From positions 1 through 39,737 of the forward strand of contig DATLAK010000038.1 of assembly GCA_035527535.1 (NCBI GenBank): DNA of 39,737 nucleotides, read 5' to 3'. Made by a program: the position numbers and the translations under genes. Under the pieces are notes generated by a model. The model had not been told where the DNA came from, ran no database searches, and was given only the letters and a program-made list of their open reading frames with translations. Numbering within the stretch: position 1 is the stretch's first letter; every line of letters starts with the position of its first letter. This DNA comes from Armatimonadota bacterium (GTDB taxonomy: Bacteria > Armatimonadota > Hebobacteria > GCA-020354555 > CP070648). Below are positions 16,953 to 25,134 of the stretch, in pieces.

Positions 16953-18182
16953 TTGAAGGTCCTGATTCTCAGCATGCATTATCGCCCGGACCAGACCGGA
17001 AACGGCCCCCTTGTCGGCGATCTCGCCGAGCATCTGGCCGCCCAGGGGCACGAAGTCAGCGTTGTCTGCGGCATGCCCTTTTTCCCCGAGCGTGTGATCC
17101 CGCCCGCCTACCGGGACAAGTTGGCCTGCCGCGAGCGCATTAATGGGGTAGACGTTTACCGCACCTTCGTGTGGGTGCGCCCGCGGGGGTCCAACCTGGA
17201 CAAGGCGCTGCTGCAGTTGTCGTTCGCCCTGTCGTGCGTTTATGGGCTGCTGCGCGCGGGGCGGCCGGAGGTGGTGCTGTGCGTGTCGCCGCCGTTTCCC
17301 AGCGGCGTGCCGGGGCTGCTGGCGGCGCGGGCGTGGCGAGTGCCGTTCATCTTCAACATCCAGGACATCTTCCCCGACGTAATCGAGCGCCTGGGAGTGC
17401 TGCGGGACGGCTGGCTCATGCGCCTGCTTCACGTGGTGGAGAAATGGATTTACCGCCACTCGGCGCGGGTGGCGGTCATCGCGCCCAGTTTCGCCGATAA
17501 CCTCGCGGGCAAGGGAGTGCCGCACTCGAAGCTGGCGGTGATCTACAACTGGGTGGACACGGATTTCATCCGGCCGCTGCCGCGGGACAACGAGGTGCGG
17601 CGCGAACTCGACCTCGACAACCAGTTCGTGGTGCTCTACGCCGGCAACCTGGGGCGCTCGCAGAGCCTGGAGGTGCTGCTGGAAGCGGCGCGCATGATGC
17701 AATCGGATCACACGCAGTTTCTCATCGTGGGCGACGGCACGCGCAAGCAGGCGTTGGTGGATCAGGCGCAGGCAATGCGTTTAACCAACGTGCGCTTCCT
17801 GCCGCTGCAACCGCGGGAGAAGCTGCCGCTGCTGCTGGCGGCCGCTGATGTCTCGGTTGTCCTGCTGCGCGAGGAGGCGTCCCACACCAGCCTTCCCTCC
17901 AAGATTCCCACCATCATGTCGAGCGCGCGGCCGCTGGTGGCGTCGGTGGCGCTGTCCTCCGACGCCGCGCGCATCGTCACCCAGAACCGCTGCGGCATCG
18001 CCGTCCCTCCCAACGACCCCGTCCCCCTGGTGGCCGCCCTGCGCGCCCTGCGCGACGATCGCGCCCTGTGTGATGATCTCGCGCGCCGCGCCCGCCGCGG
18101 GGCCGAGCAGTCGTTCAGTCGTCACGGCGCCCTTAGCGCCTACGAGGAACTGCTGCTGGGCATCGCCAACGGGCGAACCTAA
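16953..18182 (+). CDS. GT4 glycosyltransferase 3 (WbuB/WcaI-like)
   Basis: A 409-residue GT4 enzyme of the WbuB/WcaI type. It starts MKVLILSMHYRPDQTGNGPL, the usual opening of this subgroup, and continues GHEVSVVCGMPFFPE, PPFPSGVPGLLAARAWRVPF and NIQDIFPDV. The donor domain has VVLYAGNLGRSQSLEVLLEAA and the subgroup's SLPSKIPTIMSSARPLVAS in place of the canonical E-x7-E. Relatives are often fucosaminyl or similar glycosyltransferases, but the sugar is not predictable here. I chose TTG 16953 because AGGAGA at 16940-16945 lies 7 nt upstream. It follows the previous gene after a 112-nt gap with no recognisable element and closes the polysaccharide block. Confidence 0.88.
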   Translation: MKVLILSMHYRPDQTGNGPLVGDLAEHLAAQGHEVSVVCGMPFFPERVIPPAYRDKLACRERINGVDVYRTFVWVRPRGSNLDKALLQLSFALSCVYGLLRAGRPEVVLCVSPPFPSGVPGLLAARAWRVPFIFNIQDIFPDVIERLGVLRDGWLMRLLHVVEKWIYRHSARVAVIAPSFADNLAGKGVPHSKLAVIYNWVDTDFIRPLPRDNEVRRELDLDNQFVVLYAGNLGRSQSLEVLLEAARMMQSDHTQFLIVGDGTRKQALVDQAQAMRLTNVRFLPLQPREKLPLLLAAADVSVVLLREEASHTSLPSKIPTIMSSARPLVASVALSSDAARIVTQNRCGIAVPPNDPVPLVAALRALRDDRALCDDLARRARRGAEQSFSRHGALSAYEELLLGIANGRT

Positions 18183-18248
18183 CGGTCGCGTCGAGCGGGG
18201 CAGCATTCGCCGCGAATGAGGCGGAAGTAGGTAGCTGTTTCTATTTTC

Positions 18249-18276
18249 TTGACTATCCCTGCGCTTGTTCTAACCA
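18249..18276 (+). promoter_or_regulatory. Possible sigma-70 promoter
   Basis: TTGACT (18249-18254) and TAACCA (18271-18276) are separated by 16 nt in an AT-richer patch. The -35 is good and the -10 is weak. It could drive the former methyltransferase gene or the esterase downstream. Confidence 0.3.
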
Positions 18277-18392
18277 TGAGGCGATTCGGAAACAAAGCGC
18301 GTGAGCATCCCCGCGCGCGCCAGGGTCGCGTGTCTGCAACGCCTGATGCGGGGCTGGCGGAACCCACGGCTTCCTACACTGTCGGTCGGGAC

Positions 18393-18748
18393 ATGCGAAT
18401 CCGGCCTCATCCGACGCTCTTTGACTTTGGACCGAATGGTGGAACGAACGGCGGCGCCTTTCGCGATCCCGCTTTCATAGACAACAAAGACGCTTCCTAT
18501 TCACCGCTGGGTGCCGTGGACTGCCGGTTCCTCCGCAGGGGTTGAAGATGCGGGCGGTCAGCGTGGACCTGAGCCGATTCGACGCCACGCTACGGGAGTT
18601 GTCGCAGGCATCGAGCCATTGGCAAGCAGAGGAGCCACCGCCTTCGGTCGTCCCTCCCCTGTTAAGAACCCGCATGCCTTTCTTCAGTAAACCGGTGAAG
18701 CGCCAGACCCTTCACGCGCTGGCCTTCATCCGCGGCATAGATGATCCA
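18393..18748 (+). pseudogene. Decayed SAM-dependent DNA methyltransferase remnant
   Basis: Three short stretches in three different frames resemble one family of bacterial putative DNA methyltransferases. The first (frame of 18393) reads TLFDFGPN and DPAFIDNK. The second (frame of 18499) reads IHRWVPWTAGSSAGVEDA, close to the IHRWVPWIAGFS stretch I recall from that family. The third (frame of 18548) reads VDLSRFDATLRELS, LLRTRMPFFSKPV and LHALAFIRGIDDP. Between the second and third, the SAM-binding motif expected by family (V-L-D-P-F-x-G-x-G-T-T) is missing, and the C-terminal half after IDDP is gone. So at least two frame changes, an internal deletion and a 3' truncation are needed. The DNA is lower in GC than its neighbours. 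The match is from memory of the family, so the function is moderately certain. Confidence 0.5.
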
Positions 18749-18774
18749 ATCCCCAAAGCAGGAGGAATACTACG

Positions 18775-19908
18775 TTGAGTGATGCTCCCTCTCGCACCGT
18801 TCACGTGCCGCGCTATTTCACGTGCGAACAGCGCCTCGCCGAGCGCCTGGCGCGCTGCGGCCGCCAAATGGGTTTCAGCGCAACCGCAGGCGGCGCACCG
18901 CCCGCAGGCGGCGCACCGCCCACCGCAGAGGAGACCAGCGCATGGCAGCGACAGCTTCGCAGCGAAGTCTGGAGGCTCCTCGGCATGGACGCCATGGAGC
19001 CCTGCGAGGTGGAGGGCGTCGTGACCGAGCGCACACTCATGTCCGGCTACCTGCGGGAGCGGGTCGAGGTGCAAACCGAGCTGGGGGTCACCGCGGTCGC
19101 TTACCTGCTCATTCCCGAGGGGATGACACCGGGTGAGCGGCGACCGGTGGTGCTGGCGCCGCACGGTCATGCCAGCGCCGGGAAGCTCTCTCCCGCTGGT
19201 CGGCGGGATATTCCGGCGGTGGCTGAGACTATCGAGGCGCACTCCTATGACTACGGTGTGGCCTTCGTGCGCGAGGGCTGGGTGGTGTTGTGCCCGGATG
19301 CGCGAGGCTTCGGCGAGCGCCGCGAATCATACAGCCAGGGAGATGACGAGGCTCATTTCATCGGCGGCTCGTGCTGGCAGCTGGCGCACATGGCGCTGCC
19401 GCTGGGCTTGACCGTCGCCGGCATGTGGACGTGGGACCTGATGCGCCTCATAGATTACGCGGCGAAGCGGCCGGACTGCGACGCCAGCCGCATCGGCTGC
19501 GCGGGGCTTTCGGGCGGCGGGTTACAGACGCTCTACCTCACCGCCCTGGACGAACGCGTCACCTGCGCGGTGGACAGCGGATACTTCTACGGGGTGCGTG
19601 ATTCCTTGCTGGTCCTGAGCGCGAACTGCGACTGCAACTACGTTCCCGGGCTGTGGTTGCTCGCCGACATGGGCGACCTGGGGGCGCTATGCGCGCCGCG
19701 GCCCCTGCTCATCGAGACCGGGGATGAGGATACCCTGAACGGGGAGCGCGGCCTGGCCAACGTACGCGAGCAGGTAGCGATCACTCGCCGCGCGTACGCG
19801 GCGCTGGGAGCGGAGGAGCGCCTGCGCCACGCCGTGTTCCACGGCCCCCATCGCTGGGACGGAACCGAGGCGATCCCCTGGCTGCGGCAGTGGTTGACGC
19901 GAATGTAG
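18775..19908 (+). CDS. Alpha/beta-hydrolase esterase (acetyl-xylan-esterase-like)
   Basis: A 377-residue alpha/beta hydrolase resembling the Abhydrolase_7/dienelactone hydrolase-like group, which often cleaves esters on plant or bacterial polysaccharides. The nucleophile elbow is GLSGGG (S246), the likely acid is in ETGDED (D317 or D319) and the histidine is in GPHRWDG (H359). The oxyanion region APHGHASAGK precedes them. There is no signal peptide, so it is probably cytoplasmic. I chose TTG 18775 because GGAGGA (18761-18766) lies 8 nt upstream. The linker at residues 39-50 is a perfect GGAPPA duplication from an 18-bp tandem repeat. The stop codon TAG falls inside the dispersed palindromic repeat at 19905-19929. 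The substrate is unknown. Confidence 0.85.
   Translation: MSDAPSRTVHVPRYFTCEQRLAERLARCGRQMGFSATAGGAPPAGGAPPTAEETSAWQRQLRSEVWRLLGMDAMEPCEVEGVVTERTLMSGYLRERVEVQTELGVTAVAYLLIPEGMTPGERRPVVLAPHGHASAGKLSPAGRRDIPAVAETIEAHSYDYGVAFVREGWVVLCPDARGFGERRESYSQGDDEAHFIGGSCWQLAHMALPLGLTVAGMWTWDLMRLIDYAAKRPDCDASRIGCAGLSGGGLQTLYLTALDERVTCAVDSGYFYGVRDSLLVLSANCDCNYVPGLWLLADMGDLGALCAPRPLLIETGDEDTLNGERGLANVREQVAITRRAYAALGAEERLRHAVFHGPHRWDGTEAIPWLRQWLTRM
18885..18920 (+). repeat. 18-bp perfect tandem duplication in the esterase gene
   Basis: Positions 18885-18902 and 18903-18920 are identical. The unit keeps frame and encodes a Gly/Pro linker between the N-terminal helix region and the core domain. Copy number could vary by slippage. 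Confidence 0.9.
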
Positions 19909-19929
19909 GGGCAAGGCATGCCTTGCCCT
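19905..19929. repeat. Dispersed 25-bp palindromic repeat, copy 2
   Basis: This is identical over 25 bases to 29-53; the palindromic core is 19909-19928. The TAG stop of the esterase (19906-19908) lies within the shared 25 bases, so the repeat may have supplied the stop. It sits between convergent esterase and yvcK genes and could serve as a bidirectional terminator hairpin. Confidence 0.82.
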
Positions 19930-19959
19930 TACTGTCGAGGGGGCAAGCCCTGAGCGGCG

Positions 19960-21228
19960 TCAGTGACGCGCAGGGCCGGGGGCGCCTGATAACGACTCGA
20001 GGAGGCGCATGACCGCGCCCGCGAGCTTATGCGGGTCATGGCGGGCGAGGTCCGCGGTCCACAGCAGATCAGCCACCACCGCTCGACTTCCCAGCTCGGC
20101 GATAGCGTCCGGCTCGGGGTGCACCGGCGCGGCGCCCTCGCGGCGATAGGCCGCGAGCACCGCCGCCTGCGGCAGGCGCGAGTTCATCAGGCACACGGTG
20201 AACGGATTGCAGCCGAGATGGCGGATGATGGTCTCCAGGTGGCGGGCGGCGCCGTAGTCATCGGTCTCCCCCGGCTGGGTCATGAGGTTGCAGATGTAGA
20301 TGACCGGCGCGCCGCAGCGGCGGATGGCATCCACCACCCCCGGCACCAGCAGGTTGGGCAGCACGCTGGTGTAGAGGCTGCCGGGGCCGACGATGATCGC
20401 CTGCGCCTGCTCGATGGCGCGCAGCATCTCCGGCAGCGCCGGGGCGTCGGCCGGCTCCAGGTGCAGGCGCGCGATGCGCCGCGGGCTGCCGGCGATAGTG
20501 GTCTCCCCCTCCAGGGTTGTCCCATCGTCCATTTCCGCCCGCAGACGGACATCGCTCAGGGTGCACGGCAGCACTCGCCCGCGAATGGCGAGCACCTTGC
20601 TCGTTTCCTCCACCGCGCGCCCGAAATCCCCGGTCACCCCCGCCAGCGCCGCGATCAGCAGGTTGCCGAAGGAATGTCCCTCAAGCCCGTGGCCGTTGTC
20701 GCGGAAGCGATACTGGAAGAGCTCGGTCATCAGCGGCTCGACTTCGGCGAGGGCGACCAGGCAGTTGCGGATATCGCCGGGGGGCAAGATCCCCAGGTCG
20801 CGGCGCAGGCGGCCGGAGCTGCCGCCATCGTCGGAGACGGTGACCACCGCGGTGATATTGCCGCTGTGGTGCTTGAGCCCGCGCAGCAGGGTCGAGAGGC
20901 CGGTACCGCCGCCCAGGGCGACCAGACGCGGGCCCTCCGCGCGGCAGCGCCGGGCGTAGAGCGCCTCCGCCAGGCGCCCGCGATCGCGGGGGCTGACCGC
21001 GGACACCACCGAGCACACCATCTGCCGCATGCCCCAGAAAGCAGCGCCGACGCCGAGCGCGACGAGCACTATGCCCACCACCCACAGCCGCCCGGGCAAT
21101 CGCAGCCCGACGACCACGGTCGCGGCGCCCAGCCCCACCAGCACCAGGCCGAGGGCGCCCAGCGCCAGCCAGCGCTTGACTCCCAGGCCGGGCCACAGCC
21201 AGCGCAACATCCAGCGCACAATCTTCAT
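19960..21228 (-). CDS. yvcK: YvcK/CofD-like UDP-GlcNAc-binding regulator
   Basis: A 422-residue YvcK-family protein. YvcK (also called CuvA or GlmR) binds UDP-N-acetylglucosamine and is needed for cell-wall homeostasis and gluconeogenic growth. Family motifs are ALGGGTGLS (104-112), VSDDGGSSGRLR (131-142) and PPGDIRNC (149-156), then GHSFGNLLIAAL and IIVGPGSLYTSVLPNLLVPG. An N-terminal extension of about 100 residues carries two membrane helices (about 20-42 and 46-68); this membrane-anchored form is known in several Gram-positive lineages. I chose ATG 21228 because GGGGGAG lies about 9 nt upstream; ATG 21255 is the alternative. It directly follows rapZ. The usual downstream partner whiA is absent here. 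Confidence 0.93.
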   Translation of the reverse strand: MKIVRWMLRWLWPGLGVKRWLALGALGLVLVGLGAATVVVGLRLPGRLWVVGIVLVALGVGAAFWGMRQMVCSVVSAVSPRDRGRLAEALYARRCRAEGPRLVALGGGTGLSTLLRGLKHHSGNITAVVTVSDDGGSSGRLRRDLGILPPGDIRNCLVALAEVEPLMTELFQYRFRDNGHGLEGHSFGNLLIAALAGVTGDFGRAVEETSKVLAIRGRVLPCTLSDVRLRAEMDDGTTLEGETTIAGSPRRIARLHLEPADAPALPEMLRAIEQAQAIIVGPGSLYTSVLPNLLVPGVVDAIRRCGAPVIYICNLMTQPGETDDYGAARHLETIIRHLGCNPFTVCLMNSRLPQAAVLAAYRREGAAPVHPEPDAIAELGSRAVVADLLWTADLARHDPHKLAGAVMRLLESLSGAPGPARH

Positions 21229-21294
21229 CACTCTGCTCTCCCCCGTTGCTCCCATGCCCCCGGCCGGCTGCGCAGGGGCGGTTCGCGAACCGCG

Positions 21295-22191
21295 CTACCT
21301 GGCGATGTCGCGGTGCTCCACCAACGCCCGGTAGCCGTCGCTGGCGAGGTGAGCGGCCAGTTCCTCGGCCAGCACCACACTGCGGTGGCGCCCGCCGGTG
21401 CAGCCGAGGGCGATGGTCAGGTAGGCCCGGCCCTCCTGCGCGTAGCGCGGCAGGGCGAAGTCGAGGAAGTCGAACAGGCGCGCCAGGAACTCGTGCGCCA
21501 CGGCGCCGGCGAGGACGTAGTCGCGCACCGGTTGATCTCCCCCCGACAGCGGGCGCAACTCCTCCACCCAGTGAGGGTTGGGCAGGAGGCGCAGGTCGAG
21601 CACAAGGTCGGCGTCTAGCGGCAGGCCGAACTTGTAGCCGAAGGAGACGACGGTGATGACCATCTCCCCGGCGCCGCGCGCGGGGAACAGCGAGCTGACC
21701 TCGCCCTTGAACTGCTGCACCGCGAGCTCGGAGGTGTCCATCACCTTGTGCGCGCGCTCCTGCAGACCCGCCAGCAACTCGCGCTCCCGGCGGATGCTCT
21801 CGAGCAGGGGAAGGCCGCCGCCCGCGAGCGGGTGACGCCGCCGGGTCTCCTTGTAGCGGCGCACCAGTACCTCGTCGGAGGCGGTCAAGAACAATATGCG
21901 GTAGTTGAAGCCTTGGCACTCAAGCTCGGCCAGGGAGGCGGCGAGATCGTCGAAGAAGGCCCCGCCGCGCACGTCTATCACCACCGCCGCGCGCGACACC
22001 TTGCCGCCGGAATGGGCGCACAGCTCGGCGAACTTTGGGACGAGAGTCGGCGGCAGGTTATCCACGCAGAAGAACCCCAGGTCCTCGAAGGCGCGAATCG
22101 CCTCGCTCTTGCCGGCGCCCGACAGGCCGGTGACGACAACCAATTCCACCCCCCCGCGCCGGGGCGTCTGGCGCGGCGTCTCCGCCATCAT
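21295..22191 (-). CDS. rapZ: RNase adapter/nucleotide-binding protein RapZ
   Basis: A 298-residue RapZ (YvcJ) family protein, a P-loop nucleotide-binding regulator that in E. coli guides RNase E to the glmZ sRNA and senses glucosamine-6-phosphate. Walker A is GLSGAGKS (22-29), then FEDLGFFCVDNLPPTL, LFLTASDEVLVRRYKETRR, and the C-terminal signature GCTGGRHRSVVLAEELA. I chose ATG 22191, which overlaps the stop of the upstream gene by 4 nt (ATGA) and has GGAG 8 nt upstream; the frame extends to 22530 but only as a shadow of that gene. It lies directly before yvcK, a widely conserved pair linked to amino-sugar metabolism and envelope synthesis. Confidence 0.95.
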   Translation of the reverse strand: MMAETPRQTPRRGGVELVVVTGLSGAGKSEAIRAFEDLGFFCVDNLPPTLVPKFAELCAHSGGKVSRAAVVIDVRGGAFFDDLAASLAELECQGFNYRILFLTASDEVLVRRYKETRRRHPLAGGGLPLLESIRRERELLAGLQERAHKVMDTSELAVQQFKGEVSSLFPARGAGEMVITVVSFGYKFGLPLDADLVLDLRLLPNPHWVEELRPLSGGDQPVRDYVLAGAVAHEFLARLFDFLDFALPRYAQEGRAYLTIALGCTGGRHRSVVLAEELAAHLASDGYRALVEHRDIAR

Positions 22192-22574
22192 CGCACTCGC
22201 TCCCGACGATCGGGCACCAGCATCATCAGCACGCCGTTGATCGCGCTCATGATCGCCGCCCCCGCGGCCGCCCCCACGATCCCGTGCACCCGGAACCCGG
22301 GCATCCACTGCCCCACTCCCCAGAAGATTATCACGTTCATCACGAACGACACCACCAGCCCGAACAGCCCTAGTGTGAGCAGATTGATCGGCAAGGTTAC
22401 GATCCTGAACACGAATAACACCGGCTTGAGCAGCGCATTGAGCAGGCCGATCACCGCCGCCGCCAGCGCCGCCTCCCATACCTGGTCGAGCCCCACCATC
22501 GCCTCCGGCAGGATGCTCGCCGCCGCCCACACGGCGATACTGAGCAGTATCCAGCGCAATAGGAGTGCGCGCAT
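22188..22574 (-). CDS. DUF360/phage holin-4-like membrane protein
   Basis: A 128-residue protein with four hydrophobic helices and the family segment LLNALLKPVLFVFRIVTLPINLLTLGLFGLVV, typical of PF04020 (mycobacterial four-TMS holin family, YvlD-like). Despite the family name it is a chromosomal membrane protein in most bacteria, with an unknown role; some relatives respond to envelope stress. It sits between ogt and rapZ and overlaps rapZ by 4 nt, so it is in the same transcription unit. Confidence 0.9.
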   Translation of the reverse strand: MRALLLRWILLSIAVWAAASILPEAMVGLDQVWEAALAAAVIGLLNALLKPVLFVFRIVTLPINLLTLGLFGLVVSFVMNVIIFWGVGQWMPGFRVHGIVGAAAGAAIMSAINGVLMMLVPDRRERVR

Positions 22575-22617
22575 GGTGTTCGCTCCTTCCCTCGCTGCGG
22601 CGCGAGCGCCGACCCTG

Positions 22618-23154
22618 TTAGCATTCTCCCGGCGCGGCCGCGGCCCCTTCCAGCGCCAGCAGCCCGCGCTTGAGGTCGAGTCCGCCGCCGAAGCCCACCA
22701 GCCGGCCGTCGCCGCCGATCACGCGGTGGCAGGGAACGATGGGGGCCAGCGGGTTGCGCGCCATGACCTGCCCCACCGCGCGCGCGGCCCGCGCGTTCCC
22801 CGCCCGCCGGGCGACCTCGCCGTAGGTGCGGGTCTCGCCGTAGGGTATGCCTGCCACGGTGAGTAGGACGCGGCAGGTGAAATCGGGCAGCCCTGCCAGG
22901 TCGAGGGGAAGGCCGAAGTCTACCCGCTCACCGGCGAAGAAGCGGCGCAGGTCGCGCAGCGCACGGTGGAGCACTCCGGACACAGCCGAGACTTGCCCGC
23001 CGGTGGTTAGGCGAGGCGGCTGTGCCACATGGATTGCCCCTATTTGCGCCAGGGCCTGTGCAACCGTGGCGCAAGGCAACGTGCAGGCCGCGATGCCGCG
23101 CTGGGTCGCGCGTACGCCGACCCAACCTCGCTCCACATGCGCCAGCGCAATCAT
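22618..23154 (-). CDS. ogt: Methylated-DNA-protein cysteine methyltransferase
   Basis: A 178-residue O6-alkylguanine-DNA alkyltransferase, which removes methyl groups from O6-methylguanine by irreversible transfer to its own cysteine. The active site is PCHRVIG with C142. GIPYGETRTYGEVARRAG (helix-turn-helix part), NPLAPIVPCHRVIGGDG and LVGFGGGLDLKRGLLALEG are all family hallmarks. The start overlaps uvrC by 4 nt (ATGA, 23151-23154), a DNA-repair pairing. Residues 42-58 of the N-terminal domain (HVAQPP to VSAVS) are encoded by a split copy of the 26-bp palindromic repeat seen near uvrA, with 24 extra bases in the middle. The catalytic domain itself is intact. Confidence 0.93.
   Translation of the reverse strand: MIALAHVERGWVGVRATQRGIAACTLPCATVAQALAQIGAIHVAQPPRLTTGGQVSAVSGVLHRALRDLRRFFAGERVDFGLPLDLAGLPDFTCRVLLTVAGIPYGETRTYGEVARRAGNARAARAVGQVMARNPLAPIVPCHRVIGGDGRLVGFGGGLDLKRGLLALEGAAAAPGEC
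22981..23030. repeat. 26-bp palindromic repeat copy split by 24 nt, inside ogt
   Basis: Positions 22981-22990 match the first ten bases, and 23015-23030 the last sixteen, of the 26-bp repeat at 25755-25780. The 24 bases between them (22991-23014) equal eight codons, so the reading frame of ogt is kept. This could be an insertion into a repeat, or the longer form could be ancestral and the 26-mer a deletion product. Confidence 0.75.
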
Positions 23155-25031
23155 GCCTTCTTTTCCAGGTGCGCCCTTAGCGCCTGCGCCACCTTGCGCC
23201 CGACCCCGGGCACCGCCGCCAGTTCTTCAACCCCCGCGGCGCGCATCCTCGCCAGCCCGCCGAAGCGGCTGAGCAGCCGCCGTTTCAAGGTCGGCCCTAC
23301 CCCCCGCACCTGGTCGAGGACGCTCTCGCGCGCCTGGCGCGCGCGCAGGGTGTGGTGATAGGCCTGGGCGAAGCGGTGGGCCTCGTCGCGCAGGCGCTGG
23401 AGCAGGTGCAGCGCGGGGGAATGGCCGGGCAGGATGAGCGGCGACGAGCGCCCCTCCAGATAGACCCAGTCCCGTTCCTTGGCGAGCGCGGCGATGGGAA
23501 GCGACAGCCCCAGGTCGTCGCGCGCGGTAATGGCTACGCCGAGCTGTCCCTTGCCGCCGTCCACCACCATCAGGTCGGGCAGGCGCGCGAACTTCTCCCG
23601 CGCCGCCGCCGCCCGCAGGCGGCGCGCCAGCACCTCGCGCATCATCGCGTAGTCGTCGGGGGCGCCGGTCTCGCCGCGGACGCGGAAATGCCGGTAGTCC
23701 GCCCTCTTCACCCGCCCCTGCTCGAACACCACCATCGAGCCCACCGAGTCCTGCCCGCGGATGGTGGAGATGTCATAGGCCTCGATGCGTTCGGGGGGGA
23801 CGGGGAGGGCGAGCGCGGCCTGCAGGTCGGCCACCGCTGCGCGGCCGCGGCGCTCCTCGGCGCCGGCGCGGGCGTGGTGCTGCTCGAGGTGCAGCCGCGC
23901 GTTATCCGCCGCCAGCTCAAGCAGGTGCTTGCGGTCGCCGCGGCGGGGCCGGCGCACCGTGACCTTGCCCCCGCGGCGCTGCGATAGCCAATCGGCGATC
24001 ACTCCGGCATCGGGGATATTCTCCCCCACCAGCACCTGCGCCGGGACGAACGCCGCCCGCCCGTAGTGCTGCCGCACGAAGTCCCCCAGCACCTCCGCCG
24101 GCGGCGCTCCCGAGGTCCCGTCCACCAGGTAGTGCTCCTGGCCCACCAGCCGGCCCTCGCGCACCGCGAAAACTACGACGCACGCCTCCCCCTCCTGCAG
24201 CCACTGGGCCATGATATCCGCGTCCCCGCCGCCCGCGAGCACCATCTTCTGCCCCTCGGTCGTGCGCTCGACGGCGGCGATCTTGTCGCGCAGGCGCGCC
24301 GCCTCCTCGAAGCGCAGCTCCGCCGCCGCCTGCTCCATGCGCCCGCGCAGGGCGACGAGCACCTTCCCCCCACGCCCGTCCAGCAGCAGCATCGCCCGCT
24401 TGACCATGCGCCGGTATTCCGCCGGGGTGACCTTGCCCACGCAGGGGGCGAGGCACTGGCGCAGGTGGAAGTTGAGGCATGGCCGAGATCGTTTCTCGCC
24501 CGGCTGCCAGTGGCAGCCGCCGCGCTTCTTGACCGACGCCACCAGCGCCTGGCGCACGCCAAAGATGCGCCGCACCAGCCGCACCGTCTCCCACATCGCC
24601 CGGGTGTTGGTGTAGGGGCCGAAGTAACGCGCGCCGTCGCGCTCCATCTTGCGCACCACCACCAGGCGCGGGTACTGCTCCTGCACCGTGACCTTGAGGT
24701 AAGGGTAGCGCTTGTCGTCGCGCAGGCGCACGTTGAAGCGCGGGCGGTGGCGCTGCACCAGGTTGAACTCGAGGATCAACGCCTCGACCTCGGAATCGGT
24801 GACCGTCCAGTCGAGATCGGCGATGCGCTCGACCAGGGCGGACTTGGCCCCCGCCAGCTCGGGGCCGGGCTGGAAGTAGGAGCGCACGCGGCTGCGCAGC
24901 GACTGCGCCTTGCCGACGTAGATGACCTTGCCCACGGCGTCCTTCATCAGATAGACGCCCGGGCGCGCCGGCAGCGACGCGAGCTTCTCGGCCAGGGTGG
25001 GGGTATGGGCCTCGGTGACGATCTCCGTCAT
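23151..25031 (-). CDS. uvrC: Excinuclease ABC subunit C
   Basis: A 626-residue UvrC, the nuclease subunit of nucleotide-excision repair that makes both incisions around a lesion. The GIY-YIG domain (about 21-100) has LPARPGVYLMKD and GKVIYVGKAQSLRSRVRSYF. A Cys-rich stretch with CHW, RPCLNFHLRQCLAPC follows, then the UVR helix pair [15 protein letters not shown]. The RNase H-like half shows AYDISTIRGQDSVGSMV and DLMVVDGGKGQL. Two helix-hairpin-helix motifs end the protein (VRGVGPTLKRRLLSRFGG and LAAVPGVGRKVAQAL). I chose ATG 25031 because it lies about 20 residues ahead of the GIY domain, as is usual; the longer frame up to 25202 crosses a repeat. It is cotranscribed with ogt. Confidence 0.95.
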   Translation of the reverse strand: MTEIVTEAHTPTLAEKLASLPARPGVYLMKDAVGKVIYVGKAQSLRSRVRSYFQPGPELAGAKSALVERIADLDWTVTDSEVEALILEFNLVQRHRPRFNVRLRDDKRYPYLKVTVQEQYPRLVVVRKMERDGARYFGPYTNTRAMWETVRLVRRIFGVRQALVASVKKRGGCHWQPGEKRSRPCLNFHLRQCLAPCVGKVTPAEYRRMVKRAMLLLDGRGGKVLVALRGRMEQAAAELRFEEAARLRDKIAAVERTTEGQKMVLAGGGDADIMAQWLQEGEACVVVFAVREGRLVGQEHYLVDGTSGAPPAEVLGDFVRQHYGRAAFVPAQVLVGENIPDAGVIADWLSQRRGGKVTVRRPRRGDRKHLLELAADNARLHLEQHHARAGAEERRGRAAVADLQAALALPVPPERIEAYDISTIRGQDSVGSMVVFEQGRVKRADYRHFRVRGETGAPDDYAMMREVLARRLRAAAAREKFARLPDLMVVDGGKGQLGVAITARDDLGLSLPIAALAKERDWVYLEGRSSPLILPGHSPALHLLQRLRDEAHRFAQAYHHTLRARQARESVLDQVRGVGPTLKRRLLSRFGGLARMRAAGVEELAAVPGVGRKVAQALRAHLEKKA

Positions 25032-25094
25032 GCTTACGCCGGATGACTGGAGGCGTACGGGCGCAGCGCCAAGCGATGCGGATTGCCGCCCATC

Positions 25095-25120
25095 ATGTGG
25101 CACAGCCGCCCTCGGCTGTG
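25095..25120 (-). repeat. 26-bp palindromic repeat, copy A (right-inverted partner at 25755)
   Basis: The inner hairpin is CACAGCCG-CCCT-CGGCTGTG (25101-25120). The 26 bases are the exact reverse complement of 25755-25780. It lies between uvrC and the 3' end of the DUF3883 gene. Confidence 0.85.
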
Positions 25121-25134
25121 TCCCTCCGGTACGT

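Noticed and set aside
22188-22574. Prophage signal from the holin-family name
   Set aside because: The PF04020-type protein is a normal chromosomal membrane protein in many bacteria, and no other phage gene is present.
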